Source of the DNA: Pelagimonas varians
GTDB taxonomy: Bacteria; Pseudomonadota; Alphaproteobacteria; Rhodobacterales; Rhodobacteraceae
Assembly (NCBI RefSeq): GCF_003208435.1
Contig: NZ_QKMF01000004.1
Location: 293,290-357,289 of the forward strand
Length of the DNA: 64,000 bases
Direction: 5' to 3'
This document shows positions 46,569 to 54,418 of the stretch, piece after piece; position 1 is the first letter of the stretch, and every line of letters starts with the position of its first letter. The notes under the pieces were generated by a model. It saw only the letters and a program-made list of their open reading frames with translations, had not been told where the DNA came from and made no database searches. A program made the position numbers and the translations under genes.

Positions 46569-47594
46569 TCAAGCAGCGGTTTGGTATCCGTCCAAAACGC
46601 GGGTTAGGTTTTTGCCAAGGCTGTCGCTCAGGTAGCCACCTTCCTGAACAAACAAAACCGGTAGCCCAAGGGCGGCGAATGCGGCCCCGATGCGGGAAAA
46701 CCCGTCTTGGGTGACAGCCAAACCTTGGAATGGATCATCGATGGACGCGTCCAAACCAAGCGCGACAACAACGACATCAGCCCCATGCATCGACACCCTT
46801 TCAAGCGCCGTGCCAAGCGCCTTGAGAAAGCCTTCGTCATGGGTGCCGCGGGCCAAGGGCAGGTTGAGGTTGCAACCAAGGCCGCGACCTTCGCCGCGCT
46901 CCTGGGCGTGTCCCCAAAAGAACGGATAGAACCTGTCGGGATCCGCGTGCAATGAAACGGTTAGAACATCATCGCGGTCATAGAATATGCCTTGTGTTCC
47001 ATTGCCGTGATGCACATCGACATCGACAATCGCGGGCCGCAATCCGGCATCACGCAACCGCTGCGCTGCGATGGCTGAATTGTTGAGAAAGCAAAACCCG
47101 CCCGCCAGATCGCCAAAGGCATGATGACCCGGAGGGCGTGACAACACATAGGCAGACCCGCCGCCATCCAACAGATGATCCGCGCCACCGATCGCCGATT
47201 GCGCCGACCAGTAAGCCGCCTCATAGGTGCCTTTCGCGATAGGGCATGCTGTGTCTGCCTGATGGTAGCCGGACTGACCGGTGGCGGATTTGGGATATCC
47301 GTCGCTGCGGCGGGCAGGGTGGATGTTTGGGATCACCTCGTCGCCAGCCCCGTCGATGTACTGCCAACGGCGGTAGATATTTTTGAAGAAGGTTAGATAT
47401 TCAGCGGTATGAACCGCCGCAATCGGACCAAGCCCTGCGTCCTTTGGGGTTTCAAACACGCAGCCTGCGGCACGGGCGCCGGCCTGTAAAACCTCGATCC
47501 TTCCGGGTTGTTCGGGGTTCGGTAGGATCTTGCCATTGGCCATGAAATGTTTTGGATCATGGAGCCATTGGCGGTCATCAAAAATAGCTTTCAT
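46569..47594 (-). CDS. HDAC-family deacetylase (acetylpolyamine amidohydrolase-like)
   Basis: This 341-residue protein of the histone deacetylase superfamily has SRPPGHHAFGDLAGGFCFLN (catalytic His pair), IVDVDVHHGNGTQGIFYDRD (zinc ligands), VALGLDASIDDP (third zinc ligand Asp) and QEGGYLSDSLG. Bacterial class II members deacetylate acetylpolyamines or similar N-acetyl amines. The position between a BKACE gene and an M20 amidohydrolase points to a small N-acylated substrate. Spacing to its neighbours is 2-20 nt, consistent with one mRNA. Confidence 0.92.
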   Translation of the reverse strand: MKAIFDDRQWLHDPKHFMANGKILPNPEQPGRIEVLQAGARAAGCVFETPKDAGLGPIAAVHTAEYLTFFKNIYRRWQYIDGAGDEVIPNIHPARRSDGYPKSATGQSGYHQADTACPIAKGTYEAAYWSAQSAIGGADHLLDGGGSAYVLSRPPGHHAFGDLAGGFCFLNNSAIAAQRLRDAGLRPAIVDVDVHHGNGTQGIFYDRDDVLTVSLHADPDRFYPFFWGHAQERGEGRGLGCNLNLPLARGTHDEGFLKALGTALERVSMHGADVVVVALGLDASIDDPFQGLAVTQDGFSRIGAAFAALGLPVLFVQEGGYLSDSLGKNLTRVLDGYQTAA

Positions 47595-47613
47595 CAGCCT
47601 GCTTACCTTGTAT

Positions 47614-48540
47614 TCAAATCGCGGTTCGGTCTGCGCCTTTCAGGCCCAACATCTCTCGGGCATCGCTTGGGGTTGCGACTTCGCGGCCCAAATCCTCAAC
47701 GATGCGGCGGATTTTGCGAACCTGTTCGGCATTGCTTTTGGCAAAGGTTCGGCGCGCAATCATCAAGCTGTCTTCGAGCCCGACCCGCACATGCCCGCCC
47801 ATTGCTGCTGCCATGGTGATCAGCGGCATTTGGTGTCGTCCTGCCGCCAGAACCGAAAACATATAGCCGTCGCCAAACAGTTTGTCGGCGATCCCCTTCA
47901 TGTGCATCAGGTTTTCCGGATCAGCGCCCATACCGCCCAGCACCCCAAAGACAAACTGGATAAACAGCGGTTTTTCGACCAAGCCGCGATCGACAAAATG
48001 CTTAAGCATATACAGATGCCCGATGTCGTAGCATTCAAATTCAAACCGGGCCCCGCGTTCTTGACCCATTTCTGTCAGGACACGTGAAATATCGCGCGGT
48101 GTGTTCTTGAAGACGAGGTCTTCTGACCCCTCAAGGAACGGCTTTTCCCAATCAAATTTCCAATCGGTGATCCGCTCTGCTGCTGGATACAGGGCAAAAT
48201 TCATACTACCCATGTTCAAACTGCACATTTCCGGCTCGGCGCGTTTGGGGGCGGCCAACCGTTCATCCAGTGTCATCACAGCGCTGCCGCCGGTAGTGAT
48301 GTTCAGCACTGCCTCGGTGCCTTGTTTAAGACGCGGCAAAAAGGCCATGAAGTCTTCGGGCAATGCCGAAGGATGGCCGTTTGCGGGATTGCGGGCGTGC
48401 AGATGCAATATCGCAGCCCCCGCTTCGGCAGCCTCAATGGATTGCGCGGCAATCTCGTCCGGGGTGACGGGCAGATAAGGTGACATCGACGGCGTATGGA
48501 TCGATCCGGTGATCGCGCAAGAAATCAAGATTTTGCTCAT
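47614..48540 (-). CDS. Beta-keto acid cleavage enzyme (BKACE, DUF849)
   Basis: This 308-residue TIM-barrel protein resembles 3-keto-5-aminohexanoate cleavage enzyme. It has ILISCAITGSIHTPSMSPYL, AAILHLHARNPANGHPS (metal-binding His pair), LNITTGGSA, RFEFECYDIGHLYMLKHFVD and the late GHVRVGLEDSLMI. BKACEs exchange the beta-keto acid tail with acetyl-CoA, giving acetoacetate and a new acyl-CoA. It lies 3 nt downstream of the aminotransferase. Its substrate is probably the keto acid formed by earlier steps of this operon. Confidence 0.93.
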   Translation of the reverse strand: MSKILISCAITGSIHTPSMSPYLPVTPDEIAAQSIEAAEAGAAILHLHARNPANGHPSALPEDFMAFLPRLKQGTEAVLNITTGGSAVMTLDERLAAPKRAEPEMCSLNMGSMNFALYPAAERITDWKFDWEKPFLEGSEDLVFKNTPRDISRVLTEMGQERGARFEFECYDIGHLYMLKHFVDRGLVEKPLFIQFVFGVLGGMGADPENLMHMKGIADKLFGDGYMFSVLAAGRHQMPLITMAAAMGGHVRVGLEDSLMIARRTFAKSNAEQVRKIRRIVEDLGREVATPSDAREMLGLKGADRTAI

Positions 48541-48543
48541 CGG

Positions 48544-49881
48544 TTAGCCTGCTTTCAAATCTGCATGAATATCTTGGCTAAACTGCGCCATGCTGGCATC
48601 AAGACCATGCATTATTTCATCAATATGCTGCGTGTTGGCAATCAAAGGTGGGCAAACCAGAATATGGTCGCCTTCGGTGCCGCCACGGGTGCGTCTGGAA
48701 TAGACAATCAAACCGCGCGCATAGGCAAGATCAACAAAACGTTGATGTGCATTCAGATGTGGGGGCAACGGGGCCTTGGTGTCGCGATCTGCCATGAATT
48801 CGAAGGCGGTCAAAAGCCCTTTTCCGCGAACATCACCGATCAGCTCGTACTTTTGCATCAGGCTCTTCAAACGGGCCAAAAGCGTATCGCCCATCGCGGC
48901 GGCATTGGCGCAAAGCCCTTGCATCTCGATCTCATGGAGTACGGCAAGACCGGTGGCGCAGGCCAAGGGATTGCCAGCGTAAGTGAAACCATGTGCAAAC
49001 CCGCCTGTCTCCAGTATCGGGGCAACCAATGCGTCGCCTGCAATCACCGCCCCAAGCGGTATATATCCCGCGCCAAGCCCCTTGGACATCACCACGATAT
49101 CGGGCCGCGCATCCCAGTGGTCTGACCCCAAAAAAGCGCCAGTGCGGCCAACGCCCGTCATCACCTCGTCCATGATGAGCAAAATGCCGTAGTGGTCGCA
49201 AATCTCGCGGATGCGTTCCATATATCCGTTCGGCGGTACCAAGGCCCCTGTCGACGCGCCGCCGACGGGTTCAACCAAAAACGCCAAAACGCTGTTAGGG
49301 CCTTCGGCTTGGATTTGTGCCTCGAGCATGTTGGCATAATGCGCACCGGTGGCCGGATCGTCAGGGTTCAACCCGTCAAGATAGGCGCGCGGGGCAGGGA
49401 CCTTGGGCATGTCTTGCATCATTGGCATGAAGGGCGCGGTCAGCGGATCATATCCAGTGACGGCCAATGCCCCCAATGAACAGCCGTGATAGCTCGGCCT
49501 GCGCGAAATCACCTTCCAGCGGCTGTTTTGTCCAGTGGATACAGCATGTTGCCGCGCCAGTTTGATGGCGGTCTCAACGGCCTCTGACCCGCCCGAAACA
49601 AAGAAGACCCGGTTCAACCCGTCCGGCATTAGCCCGACCAGTTTGCTAGCCAATTGCTCCGAGGCCTCGGTTTCAAAATGCAGCCGGTAGCCAAAGGTCG
49701 ATTTCTCCATCTGGCGGCGCATCGCGGTTAGTACATTTTTATTGGAATGGCCAATGTTGCACACCATCGCCCCCGAAGACCCGTCCAGATACCGCCTGCC
49801 GTCCTGATCCCACATATACACGCCTCTGGCTTGATCCAGAACGGGTTTGCGGCCTTGGGTTTGATAGAAAAGGTTGCTCAC
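48544..49881 (-). CDS. Class III PLP aminotransferase
   Basis: This 445-residue enzyme has the class III pattern: DGSSGAMVCNIGHSNKNVL, FFVSGGSEAVETAIKLAR, ILLIMDEVMTGVGRTGAFLG and the PLP lysine in IVVMSKGLGAGYIPLGAVIA. It transfers an amino group from an amine or omega-amino acid to a keto acid. The GTG start at 49881 has GGAAAG upstream. It is the first gene of the catabolic operon (49881 to 44239) and is divergent from a LysR regulator, with a shared 162-bp control region. Confidence 0.92.
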   Translation of the reverse strand: MSNLFYQTQGRKPVLDQARGVYMWDQDGRRYLDGSSGAMVCNIGHSNKNVLTAMRRQMEKSTFGYRLHFETEASEQLASKLVGLMPDGLNRVFFVSGGSEAVETAIKLARQHAVSTGQNSRWKVISRRPSYHGCSLGALAVTGYDPLTAPFMPMMQDMPKVPAPRAYLDGLNPDDPATGAHYANMLEAQIQAEGPNSVLAFLVEPVGGASTGALVPPNGYMERIREICDHYGILLIMDEVMTGVGRTGAFLGSDHWDARPDIVVMSKGLGAGYIPLGAVIAGDALVAPILETGGFAHGFTYAGNPLACATGLAVLHEIEMQGLCANAAAMGDTLLARLKSLMQKYELIGDVRGKGLLTAFEFMADRDTKAPLPPHLNAHQRFVDLAYARGLIVYSRRTRGGTEGDHILVCPPLIANTQHIDEIMHGLDASMAQFSQDIHADLKAG

Positions 49882-49996
49882 TTTGGTCTTTCCGGGGCTT
49901 GTGTGCGGGCCACTTCAAACGGCCATTGGTCGGGGTGACAGTGCGGCCCGTAGCCTGCCCCAATAGCTGTCTTGCTGAAACCATGCGAGAGACTGT

Positions 49997-50025
49997 ATTA
50001 TAGATCAAATAGATAATCAGAATTC
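49997..50025. promoter_or_regulatory. Putative LysR-regulator binding region
   Basis: An AT-rich block contains ATTATAGAT (49997-50005) and AAATAGATAATCAGAATTC (50007-50025). The second element matches 54132-54150 at 15 of 19 positions, and ATTATAGAT recurs at 54153-54161. It lies about 20-45 bp before the LysR start and 115-145 bp before the aminotransferase start. Confidence 0.6.
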
Positions 50026-50043
50026 TAGTTATTGAGAAAAGCT

Positions 50044-51012
50044 ATGACTGCAAGCGACCCACATTATGACCCAGATCGCATTGTGCGTGAATTGGATTGG
50101 AACCTGTTAAGGACCTTTGTGACACTGGCCGAAAGCCATTCGATTACCGATGCCGCCAACCAGCTGAGATTGAAGCAACCCACTGTTTCTACCGCTTTAA
50201 AACGATTGGAAGATCGGGTCGGGCGTAAATTGATCAACCGGTCTCCCGGGCATTATGCCCTGACCGAAGCCGGACGTTTGTTGTATCGCGAAGCTGTGGA
50301 AATCAGCGGGTCGGTCCTGCGCCTGTCCACATTGATGCGCGAAATGACGGATGATGTGCGCGGCCATGTGCGTCTTGCGGTGGCCAGCCATGTGGTCAGC
50401 CCGCTGCTGGATCAGGCCTTGGCAGAGTTTCACGTGGCCCACCCGCAGGCCACGCTTTCAATTGACGTGCTTTCAAGCGCCAAGGCCATTGCCGAAGTTG
50501 CAGCCAAACGGGCGTCTTTTGCGATTTGCCTTGTGGGGGATCACAACCCAGCCTTGGAATACCGGAGGGTGTTTCGGGAATATTTCGGCCTGTTTTGCGG
50601 CCCGCCACACCCGCTGTTCAAACGTGAGAACCTGAATATCTCCGACCTCGAAGGGCATGGATCTGTCAGTTTCGAAACCGATAGGTTGCAAGATGTGTTG
50701 AAACCGGTGACCGTGATGCGCGCGCAGGCGGCGCTGGGGCAAAAGATCACGGGTGTGTCCAGTCATCTCGAAGAGGTCCGCCGGATGATCGTTGCCGGAT
50801 TGGGCATTGGGCCTTTGCCGGTGCATGTCGCCGCCCGCGATGTGCGTGATGGACAGTTGTGGCAAGTGCCGCCGTTCGAAGACCTGCCTTCCATTGATGT
50901 TTATCTGGTCTGGAGCGAACGCGCCGCTAAAAACCGGGCCGAGCAGAACTTGCTCGACAGGATTTTGCAGGCGATCGAAGACACCCCGATCGAAGAGCGC
51001 AGCTATCGATAG
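50044..51012 (+). CDS. LysR-family transcriptional regulator
   Basis: This 322-residue protein has an N-terminal winged HTH (LLRTFVTLAESHSITDAANQ, LRLKQPTVSTALKRLEDRVG then RKLINRSPG). A LysR substrate-binding domain follows (about 105-315). It is divergent from the aminotransferase operon, the usual LysR arrangement, and should control it with an operon metabolite as coinducer. The ATG at 50044 with GAGAAA upstream is preferred; a TTG at 50032 is in frame. A DNA element in its promoter region recurs upstream of the nearby ABC importer. Confidence 0.92.
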   Translation: MTASDPHYDPDRIVRELDWNLLRTFVTLAESHSITDAANQLRLKQPTVSTALKRLEDRVGRKLINRSPGHYALTEAGRLLYREAVEISGSVLRLSTLMREMTDDVRGHVRLAVASHVVSPLLDQALAEFHVAHPQATLSIDVLSSAKAIAEVAAKRASFAICLVGDHNPALEYRRVFREYFGLFCGPPHPLFKRENLNISDLEGHGSVSFETDRLQDVLKPVTVMRAQAALGQKITGVSSHLEEVRRMIVAGLGIGPLPVHVAARDVRDGQLWQVPPFEDLPSIDVYLVWSERAAKNRAEQNLLDRILQAIEDTPIEERSYR

Positions 51013-51017
51013 CGGGT

Positions 51018-51788
51018 CTACCCTGCAGCCGCCAAATGGTTGCGCAAGAAATGTTGCGTCCGCTCGCTTTTGGGATTGCGAAAAATCACCTCGGGCGGGC
51101 CTTCTTCGACCACAACCCCTTGATCCATAAACAAGACGCGATCACAGACGCTCTCGGCAAAGCTCATTTCATGGGTCACGATAATCATGGTCATATGCTC
51201 TTCAGCGAGCTTTTTCATCACCAGATTTACCTCTTCGACCAACTCGGGGTCCAGCGCTGACGTGGCTTCGTCAAACAGCATCACCTTGGGTTTCATCGCC
51301 AGCGCACGGGCAATCGCGACGCGTTGTTTTTGACCGCCGGACAGCTGCGATGGATAGTAATCGATCCGCTCAATCATTCCGACTTTGGTCAGTTGTTCTT
51401 CGGCCAGCGCGTTGGCGTCGTCATCTGACAACCCTTTGAGCATCTTGGGGGCCAAAGTCACATTTTCGCGGACTTTGAGATGCGGAAATAAATTGAAGTG
51501 CTGAAAGACCATGCCGATTTCTTGCCGGACTTCGTTGATGTGCTTTTCATATTGGCGATGGGGCAGGGTTTTGTTGATCTGTTTGTCTTCAAGCCAGACC
51601 TCGCCGCCGGTCAGAGGATCAAGGTCGTTGATGGCGCGCAGCAGCGTGCTTTTACCTGACCCAGACGGGCCAATAATTGCTACGATCTGACCGCGATCCA
51701 CCTGAAGGCTGATGTCTTTTAGAACCTCCAGCGTGCCAAAACTCTTTTGGGCATGACGGATGTCGATAAAAGGTTTTTGGTCGCTCAT
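51018..51788 (-). CDS. Polar amino acid ABC transporter ATP-binding protein
   Basis: This 256-residue ATPase of the GlnQ/HisP group has Walker [22 protein letters not shown]-loop [14 protein letters not shown], signature [20 protein letters not shown] and Walker [15 protein letters not shown]. It energises uptake through the two permeases upstream. The ATG at 51788 is favoured by AAGGA 7 nt upstream. It is the last gene of the transporter unit and converges on the LysR gene with 5 nt between the stops. Confidence 0.93.
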   Translation of the reverse strand: MSDQKPFIDIRHAQKSFGTLEVLKDISLQVDRGQIVAIIGPSGSGKSTLLRAINDLDPLTGGEVWLEDKQINKTLPHRQYEKHINEVRQEIGMVFQHFNLFPHLKVRENVTLAPKMLKGLSDDDANALAEEQLTKVGMIERIDYYPSQLSGGQKQRVAIARALAMKPKVMLFDEATSALDPELVEEVNLVMKKLAEEHMTMIIVTHEMSFAESVCDRVLFMDQGVVVEEGPPEVIFRNPKSERTQHFLRNHLAAAG

Positions 51789-51805
51789 GTTGCGGTCCTT
51801 CCGGC

Positions 51806-52462
51806 TCATCTTGAGGCCTGAATGCGGCGTTCAACGCGGCGCAAAACAGCCTCCATACCGAGGTTGATGATGTAATAGATTGCAGCGACCAGCACGTAGA
51901 ATTCAAACGGGCGATAGGTGCTGCCGATGGCGCGCTGTGCAGAAAGCGTCAGTTCGGAAACGCCAATCACCGACACCAATGCGGAATCTTTGAGCAGCGC
52001 GATCATGTTGTTGCCAATTGGCGGAATTACATCACGCACCGCCTGCGGAATGACAACCGTGCGAAGGGCCTGCATCCGGCTTAGGCCAAGCGTGCGGGCC
52101 GCTTCGGTCTGGCCTTTGTCGACAGCTAGAATGCTGGTTTGAAACAGCTCCGAATTATAGACGGCAAAGTGTAGTCCAAGTCCGACGACACCGGCAACAA
52201 AGGCGGGCACGTCGATGCCGATCTGGACCAAGCCGAAGTAGATCAAAAACAGTTGCAACAGCAGTGGCGTTCCCAAAAACAGAAAGGAAAACACCCGAAA
52301 AGGCCAGCGCACAAAAGCAGGTGCATAGAGCGCGACAATTGCCAGAAATATGCCGCCGAAAAAGCTGACCACCGCGGCACCCAAGGTGATTGCAATGGTC
52401 CAAAGCGCGCCGATCAGCACGATATCTAGGTATTTTGGAATGACGCTAAAATCGAGTCCCAT
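51806..52462 (-). CDS. Polar amino acid ABC transporter permease (second)
   Basis: This 218-residue HisMQ-type permease has about five TM segments. The coupling-loop motif is [20 protein letters not shown], followed by [20 protein letters not shown]. It pairs with the permease encoded just upstream. It starts at an ATG 18 nt after that gene's stop. Confidence 0.92.
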   Translation of the reverse strand: MGLDFSVIPKYLDIVLIGALWTIAITLGAAVVSFFGGIFLAIVALYAPAFVRWPFRVFSFLFLGTPLLLQLFLIYFGLVQIGIDVPAFVAGVVGLGLHFAVYNSELFQTSILAVDKGQTEAARTLGLSRMQALRTVVIPQAVRDVIPPIGNNMIALLKDSALVSVIGVSELTLSAQRAIGSTYRPFEFYVLVAAIYYIINLGMEAVLRRVERRIQASR

Positions 52463-52480
52463 GAGTGTGCGTGTCCCCGA

Positions 52481-53128
52481 TCAGTGCAGCTGAGCTTTGC
52501 GGTCAGCCCAGGCGACGCCCAAACCAACGATGTAGATGATAATCATGTAAAGAACGCCTGCGATCAGGAACATTTCAAACGGCTTGTAGGTTGATCCGAT
52601 ATAGCGCTGCGCTGTGTAGGTCAGTTCCACCACCGAAATAGCGGCCACAAGGGCGGTGCTTTTGACAAGTGTGTTCAGATTGACGCCCAAGGGCCGGATC
52701 ATCAACCGCATCGCTTGCGGCAAGATCACACTGCGCATGGCTTGCCAGCGGCTCATGCCCAAGGTGCGGGCAGCTTCGGCCTGACCTTTGTCGACGGAAA
52801 TAATCGCCCCGCGCATGGTTTCGGTCATATAGGCCCCGACATTTACCCCGAGCCCGATGACACCGGCTTCGAACGCATCAAGCTGAATACCGATCTGCGG
52901 GCCGCCAAAGTATAGAATGAACAACTGGATCAGCGCAGGGGTTCCGCGAAAAATGCTGACATAGGTCGCCCCCAGCATCCGCAATGCCCAGAACCGGGAC
53001 AGGCGGGCAAAGGTGCCCAGAATCGCGCAAACCAACCCCAAGATCGCAGTCAGGAGCGACAATAGAATTGTTACCCATGCCGCCTCTAGGAAGAAGGGAA
53101 AGACGCGTTGCATCAGGTCGTAGTCCAC
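52481..53128 (-). CDS. Polar amino acid ABC transporter permease (first)
   Basis: This 215-residue HisMQ-type permease has EAARTLGMSRWQAMRSVILP and QAMRLMIRPLGVNLNTLVKS as the coupling region and about five TM helices. The GTG start at 53128 is preceded by AGGAG at a rather long spacing. It follows the binding-protein gene after 115 bp in which I see no gene. Confidence 0.9.
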   Translation of the reverse strand: MDYDLMQRVFPFFLEAAWVTILLSLLTAILGLVCAILGTFARLSRFWALRMLGATYVSIFRGTPALIQLFILYFGGPQIGIQLDAFEAGVIGLGVNVGAYMTETMRGAIISVDKGQAEAARTLGMSRWQAMRSVILPQAMRLMIRPLGVNLNTLVKSTALVAAISVVELTYTAQRYIGSTYKPFEMFLIAGVLYMIIIYIVGLGVAWADRKAQLH

Positions 53129-53243
53129 GGCGGGTTTTGCTCCTGCAAAGGGATGAAGCGGTGTTTTTGCGCGTCAAAATCTGTGTCTTGAAACCCAGTT
53201 TGGCCTCATCCCGATAATAAGACGAGGCCAAAGTTAGATCAGA

Positions 53244-54026
53244 TTAGCGGATGTCGCCACCAACCCATTTGTTGGCAATCTCAAGATAGGTGCCATCTTC
53301 CATCATGGCGTCCAGAGCGGCTTGCATTTCAGCAGCCAGTTCAGGGCTACCTTGTCGGATCGCGATCCCGGCACCGAATTCTTCCGTCTCGAAATCTTCA
53401 ATCATCACATAATCCTGGCCGGTTTCCTTCATAGCCAAGATCGCCGCGATTGAATCGTTCACAATCACATCAACGCGGCCGTTTTCCAGCTCTAGCAGCA
53501 GTTCGGGCAGGCCTTTGTAAGTCCGGACATTATAGCCTTGCTCGCGCGCCCATTCCTCGTGGGTTTCGCCAAGCGTCAAGCCAACCTTGGCATCCGGAAG
53601 ATCGGCCGCCGACGTAATGCCGCCCGGTTTGGCAAAAATTGCGCGTTTGGTTGAATAATATGGGCCAACGAAATCGACCACTTTTGCCCGCTCTTCGGTG
53701 ATAGACATAGAGCCGACGATGGCGTCGTATTTATTGGCCAAAAGACCGCCAATAATCCCGTCCCAAGCGGTTGTGACGATTTCAACTTCGATGCCCATTC
53801 GCTTGCCGATTTCAATGCCGATGGCTGGGTCGAACCCAACCACTTCGTTAGAATCATTTACAAAGTTAAAGGGCGGGTAGGCGCCGCTCATTGCGATGCG
53901 CATCACGCCGGCCTCCTTGATTTTGCCCAATTCTTCGGCAGCTGCAAACGAGGCGGCGCCAAAGCCTGCGGTCACTGCAAGGCCTGCAGCCATTGCTGTT
54001 TTGAGTAGCGTTCTACGCGTTGTCAT
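53244..54026 (-). CDS. Polar amino acid ABC transporter substrate-binding protein
   Basis: This 260-residue type II periplasmic binding protein (SBP_bac_3) has a signal peptide with TRRTLLKTAMAAGLAVTAGF. The TRR could allow either Sec or Tat export. Family blocks include GVMRIAMSGAYPPFNFVNDS, VVGFDPAIGIEIGKRMGIEV, VDFVGPYYSTKRAIFAKPGG and the final YLEIANKWVGGDIR. The ligand is probably an amino acid or amine feeding the adjacent catabolic operon. The start ATG has AGGGGAAA upstream. It leads the unit SBP-permease-permease-ATPase. Confidence 0.92.
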   Translation of the reverse strand: MTTRRTLLKTAMAAGLAVTAGFGAASFAAAEELGKIKEAGVMRIAMSGAYPPFNFVNDSNEVVGFDPAIGIEIGKRMGIEVEIVTTAWDGIIGGLLANKYDAIVGSMSITEERAKVVDFVGPYYSTKRAIFAKPGGITSAADLPDAKVGLTLGETHEEWAREQGYNVRTYKGLPELLLELENGRVDVIVNDSIAAILAMKETGQDYVMIEDFETEEFGAGIAIRQGSPELAAEMQAALDAMMEDGTYLEIANKWVGGDIR

Positions 54027-54131
54027 GGTGTTTTCCCCTGTCGGATTTCGTTTTTATGAGTCGAACCAGCAGCCAGTAGGCTTTGGCGTGAAGCCATTAC
54101 CAAGACGCTGTCACATGGCCCATCATCGCGC

Positions 54132-54170
54132 AAATAGATATCGAGAATTTGAATTATAGATTTCATCTAT
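54132..54170. promoter_or_regulatory. Putative regulator-binding region upstream of the ABC importer
   Basis: AAATAGATATCGAGAATTT (54132-54150) matches the LysR/aminotransferase intergenic element at 15 of 19 positions. Next to it is ATTATAGAT (54153-54161) and a palindrome ATAGAT-TTC-ATCTAT (54156-54170). The region is 106-144 bp upstream of the binding-protein ATG. Confidence 0.6.
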
Positions 54171-54361
54171 GCTGGTTGGCGTTTGACACCCAAGTCGAAA
54201 CTGAGCGGTGCTAGCGCACTTGGGCAGCTGGCCCAATGCCCGCGTTCACAGCGGTCGCATGCACCGGCAGTGGAAAAATATCTATGAAGCCCCGTTTCAT
54301 GATCCATCTCATGGCAGCAATTGGCCAAGTCTGATCTTTTGAACTCAAGCAAAGGATTCAT
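54167..54361 (-). CDS. Possible small cysteine-rich protein
   Basis: This 64-residue frame has five cysteines and several histidines arranged as ANCCHEMDHETGLHRYF, GACDRCERGHWASC. The pattern suggests a small metal-binding or zinc-ribbon-like protein. The ATG at 54361 has GGGA 4-5 nt upstream. It is divergent from the phosphate transporter gene and lies upstream of, and parallel to, the importer genes. I do not recognise a family. It is short enough to be fortuitous. Confidence 0.4.
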   Translation of the reverse strand: MNPLLEFKRSDLANCCHEMDHETGLHRYFSTAGACDRCERGHWASCPSALAPLSFDLGVKRQPA

Positions 54362-54418
54362 TCCCGATTGAAGCGCGGGACTGGGGGTTTTGTGCGTTGT
54401 AATCGCTGGGGGGCAAGC

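Noticed and set aside
53860..53885. GGGCGGGTAGGCGCC resembling one arm of the EPS palindrome
   Set aside because: It is inside the coding sequence of the binding protein, has no second arm and is far from the EPS locus.
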